Shown here: piece by piece, positions 5,028 through 5,511 of the stretch
Position numbering within the stretch: the stretch's first letter is position 1
How the letters are laid out: every line of letters begins with the position of its first letter
Translations under genes and position numbers: made by a program
Assembly: GCA_916048145.1 (NCBI GenBank)
Contig: CAJZGT010000088.1
Span: forward strand, 1 to 5,511
Direction: 5' to 3'
Length of the DNA stretch: 5,511 bases
DNA from: an uncultured Streptococcus sp.
GTDB lineage: Bacteria; Bacillota; Bacilli; Lactobacillales; Streptococcaceae
Notes under the pieces: generated by a model
The model's input: only the letters and a program-made list of their open reading frames with translations
Databases searched by the model: none
What the model was told of the DNA's origin: nothing

Positions 5028-5511
5028 TTTAATCCCTCCAATCCACCCGCGGAATGACCACCGATAAGTTTACTGCGTTCAATATTTCTGGAACCTTCAG
5101 TTAGGACGGTTCCTTTTTGTATGGCTAAAAAACCAAACTGTTCTCTGACAACATCAATAGCTGTCTGAAGTCTATTATCTTTTTCAATTTGTTCTACATC
5201 ATCAAAGAGTGATAGTAGAGTATAGCTTTCATCTACGAAGCCACTATAAGATACACCAATTTGTCTCACTGCACCAGAGGTGTATTTTTTCGGAATAATA
5301 CAAGTACATGACTCACCATTGTTTTGGGGAGATTTGCGGGTTCAATTTTATTCTGAGCATTTATAGATTTTTTCATCTCAGTCCTAGAATAGCCAATATG
5401 AATAGAAACGACAGTAGTCAATACTAGGGCTACTGTTCCGTTCCACAGTATCATTTAAAAATCATTTTCACACCCTTTCGTCTATTAGTATAGAAGAAAG
5501 CTCTCAGCACA
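5024..5511 (-). pseudogene. umuC: UmuC-like Y-family DNA polymerase, C-terminal part, frameshifted
   Basis: The 3' part (from about 5290 down to the stop at 5024-5026) encodes KKYTSGAVRQIGVSYSGF, then LLSLFDD and a tail ending GGLEGLK. This is the little-finger end and C-terminal tail of a UmuC/ImpB/MucB/SamB-type lesion-bypass polymerase; LLSLF resembles a beta-clamp-binding motif. The part before it continues the same protein in another frame (TTVVSIHIGYS to VLFRK). The two join across an A6 run (5285-5290), where one missing A shifts the frame into a TGA at 5266-5268. Further up, YTNRRKGVKMIFK then a stop, and EQ-stop beside VA, look like family residues (D-Y, E-Q-V-A) broken by substitutions and another shift, with several codons apparently lost. 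The catalytic domains lie outside the window or are absent. Any product is non-functional as a polymerase. The upstream reconstruction relies on my memory of family sequences. Confidence 0.8.

Larger units (their letters stand above)
1..5511. mobile_element. mega-type macrolide efflux element (probably near full length)
   Basis: The order is: recombinase remnant, inducible promoter with leader peptide, mef(E), msr(D), then an opposing cassette of DUF5960-like, YolD-like, 111-aa and UmuC-like genes. This is the arrangement I know for mega, a streptococcal element of about 5.4-5.5 kb that also occurs nested in Tn916-type elements and shares genes with Tn1207.1 and Tn5252. The window length fits a whole copy. 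No intact transposase, integrase or recombinase is visible; the only recombinase trace is the 56-codon fragment at 551-721. Mobilisation therefore probably depends on a host conjugative element or on transformation with homologous recombination. The first nine bases of the two strands (CATGTTGAG and TGTGCTGAG) agree at six of nine positions, too weak to call terminal repeats. The exact ends are unproven because no flanking DNA is present. Confidence 0.72.

Noticed and set aside
1..5511. CRISPR array, tRNA, rRNA or replication origin
   Set aside because: No regularly spaced repeats, cloverleaf, rRNA-like sequence or iteron cluster was seen in either strand.

Overview
The window is AT-rich, low-GC Gram-positive DNA. 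Every recognisable gene points to Streptococcus (S. pneumoniae / mitis group or a close relative). Gene order, gene identity and the 5.5 kb length match my recollection of mega, the 'macrolide efflux genetic assembly' carrying mef(E) and msr(D) (also called mel). The window may be close to one whole element, but flanking host DNA is absent, so the ends are not proven.

Left part (1-1106), largely non-coding and rich in RNA structure. Positions 1-209 form a GC-rich, highly paired stretch ending in an intrinsic terminator. Positions 246-509 hold a second unit: a weak promoter candidate, inverted repeats that would interleave as a pseudoknot, and another terminator. A 56-codon remnant of the C-terminus of a serine recombinase follows (551-721). 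The macrolide-inducible control region is next: a strong promoter (744-772), the 8-codon leader peptide mefL (813-839), an attenuator (849-886), a 16-bp tandem repeat (941-972) and a second strong terminator hairpin (1001-1044) that transcription must also pass.

Centre (1107-3907), plus strand: mef(E), an MFS macrolide exporter; msrDL, a 6-codon leader peptide with its own attenuator-like hairpins; and msr(D), an ABC-F ribosome-protection ATPase. One protein removes the drug from the cell and the other removes it from the ribosome. Stalling of ribosomes on the two leader peptides by the drug is expected to switch the genes on.

Right part (4025-5511), minus strand, converging on msr(D) through a shared bidirectional terminator (3996-4032). 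This is an SOS-mutagenesis-type cassette: the degraded 3' part of a UmuC-like Y-family DNA polymerase, a 111-aa protein, a YolD-like protein and a DUF5960-like protein, with overlapping or tightly spaced starts. The polymerase is frameshifted and probably otherwise damaged, while the three small genes downstream look intact. The 111-aa protein aligns without gaps over 57 residues to the little-finger domain of the neighbouring polymerase. It therefore looks like an orphan polymerase domain, and it is the most interesting protein-level observation here.
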